Shown here piece after piece: positions 62,943-64,000 of a stretch of 64,000 nt of DNA; within the stretch, counting starts at the first letter, position 1, and each line of letters opens with the position of its first letter. The stretch spans positions 1 to 64,000 of the forward strand of contig JAQQAP010000047.1 in NCBI GenBank assembly GCA_028533045.1. The letters are read 5' to 3'. Position numbers and translations under genes: made by a program. This DNA comes from Spirochaetales bacterium (GTDB taxonomy: Bacteria; Spirochaetota; Spirochaetia; DSM-2461). The notes beneath the pieces are model-generated. The model was given only the letters and a program-made list of their open reading frames with translations, was not told the origin of the DNA and searched no databases.

Positions 62943-64000
62943 AATATACTATTCCCTTCACTATCATAGGCCTTGATACTAGCATAGGCCCTTTCCACTA
63001 AAGATTCCAATGCTTCTGCACTTTGGGATGAAGCGATAAAAAACCCCGCTCTCTGGGTAGAGTTCTCACGGGGAACGATGCGGCATCCTTCGTTTAGGAG
63101 AAAATCGCCGCCCAGAATACCTTCCATCTCTTTTACATGCTCCATTCCCTGCTGTCTCACGAGCACTCCGGGCTTATAAAAGAACATCTCCAGGGAGAGA
63201 AATTTACTTACTCTTGTACGATCCATATTCTCCAATAATGATCTATTATATTCTTTCTCACTTGTCAAATCAATCATGTAATCAAGAAGGGGAATTCCGC
63301 AAAGCCAGGGAAGGAACTGGTCCTCATAGGCTCCTCCCAAACGACAGGCTATTTCGTTGACCGAATAGCCTCGTTCCCCGTGAAGGATCTGAATATACAA
63401 GGGCCCCGCCTCCAGGGAAAGCATATCTTTTATGCGATCGACCAAGGGCTCGATTGAGTTCCAATCGTCGTGACAAAGAGAGGGATATCTATGGGCAATA
63501 CAAACCCCTAAATGGTTATCCATATCCACGGTAACCCTATCGGTAAGGGAAAGGATATAGCTTTTTCCCCTATCGACCCAGGCGCTTACAGTAATCTCTT
63601 TGCTATTGGGGTAGTATTCCTCTGCGAGAATCTCCTGCTCACGGGAAAAGGAGAGGAGATAGTCAAAGTTCCGGCGGATTTCTTCCCGGTTGTGAACCCT
63701 GATAATTCCCCTTTGTCCCTGACTATCCAGAGGTTTGATGACCAGAGGAAAGGTCAGATCACTTAGCTGCTCATCGTCAAAGTCTTTTTTCAAAATAGAA
63801 TAGGCCCGATGGGGAATTTCCCATTCTGTCATAGCCCTTTTCATGACTTTTTTATTTGTCGCCATTAGGGCCTGTCGGGGCTTAAGAAAATAGGGTTTAC
63901 CCAGTTTATCCGCCGCCAGAGCAGCTGTTAAAACAGGCTGGTCAGTCCCGGCGGTAACAAAATAATCGGAAGAGTTCAAATGGGCATCTGCCGCTACGGC
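62930..64000 (-). CDS. ATP-grasp-family ligase (5' end beyond the window)
   Basis: The frame is open to the window edge, giving at least 356 residues; the TTG at 63979 is probably internal. The ATP-grasp fold is evident: FPLVIKPLDSQGQRGIIRVHNREEI (Lys and Gly-rich loop), ILAEEYYPNSKEITVSAW (ATP-binding Glu), and the acidic Mg site GYSVNEIACRLGGAYEDQ. Relatives are PurK/carbamoyl-phosphate-synthase-like ligases and many peptide or amino-acid ligases of unknown product. It leads the ABC importer operon. The product of the ligation is not predictable from sequence. Confidence 0.8.
   Translation of the reverse strand, partial: AVAADAHLNSSDYFVTAGTDQPVLTAALAADKLGKPYFLKPRQALMATNKKVMKRAMTEWEIPHRAYSILKKDFDDEQLSDLTFPLVIKPLDSQGQRGIIRVHNREEIRRNFDYLLSFSREQEILAEEYYPNSKEITVSAWVDRGKSYILSLTDRVTVDMDNHLGVCIAHRYPSLCHDDWNSIEPLVDRIKDMLSLEAGPLYIQILHGERGYSVNEIACRLGGAYEDQFLPWLCGIPLLDYMIDLTSEKEYNRSLLENMDRTRVSKFLSLEMFFYKPGVLVRQQGMEHVKEMEGILGGDFLLNEGCRIVPRENSTQRAGFFIASSQSAEALESLVERAYASIKAYDSEGNSILCRF

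Overview
The window looks like a chromosome segment of a free-living, Gram-negative-type bacterium, most probably a spirochaete (Spirochaetota). The support is indirect: a very long eukaryote-like isoleucyl-tRNA synthetase (1042 aa), many short-signal lipoproteins with spirochaete-style lipoboxes, an HU-like/DUF4469-type protein, an sCache chemoreceptor, an HD-GYP protein, and a YeeE/TusA sulfur module. No 16S rRNA or core ribosomal operon is present to settle the taxonomy. Base composition is mosaic. Roughly 1-7850, 9050-9800 and 13200-16300 are visibly AT-rich and carry accessory genes. The rest is more GC-balanced and mostly housekeeping or regulatory.

Layout. 1-5053: a rightward operon of cell-surface genes, comprising a truncated Big2-repeat protein whose linker is an 11-copy 12-bp repeat, a paralogous lipoprotein, two VanZ/LamG membrane proteins and an exported esterase. 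5078-7810: a leftward three-domain protein (adenylation, carrier, membrane acyltransferase) whose specificity pocket reads as glycine. 7914-9798: pentapeptide-repeat protein, metallo-beta-lactamase-fold protein and a PIN/RHH toxin-antitoxin pair. 9800-13044: a repeat element, an exported protein, an HU-like protein and a sigma-like gene interrupted by an in-frame TAA. 13098-15939: tRNA-Thr(CGT) with a 2.8-kb island bounded by a 32-bp direct repeat of the tRNA 3' end, carrying an MNT nucleotidyltransferase, a truncated HepT-like partner and a PKD/beta-helix lipoprotein. 16003-20627: orphan Phd antitoxin and two tandem large solute-binding lipoproteins.

20641-31823: a NarL-type two-component system divergent from an arylsulfotransferase-like lipoprotein, a clostripain-family peptidase operon with a YfcE-like phosphodiesterase, a Na/Pi cotransporter, an HD-GYP c-di-GMP phosphodiesterase and a chemoreceptor. 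31949-35704: the most striking locus. Two papain-like (C1A) lipoproteins appear circularly permuted: the Asn-containing NSWG segment lies near the N-terminus and Cys/His lie at the C-terminus. The second overlaps a small exported protein with a cystatin QVVAG motif, so this reads as a protease-inhibitor operon. 35779-46721: ileS, an orphan RHH protein, a large Ig-like lipoprotein with a barrel/transglutaminase/TPR protein, a lipoprotein and umuDC. 46797-52466: cstA with a LytTR-type two-component system and a matching direct-repeat operator (a BtsSR-BtsT-like pyruvate circuit), then pgi.

52644-64000: an orphan histidine kinase, and a sulfur-trafficking cluster with a YeeE/YedE permease split in two around a TusA-like protein, a thioredoxin-reductase/degenerate-thioredoxin fusion and two rhodanese lipoproteins, one with the first domain inactive. 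Then come a GT39-like glycosyltransferase that may start at ATT, and a leftward ABC importer operon (ATPase, permease, binding protein) preceded by an ATP-grasp gene that runs off the window. Tandem paralogous pairs recur through the window, suggesting frequent local duplication.
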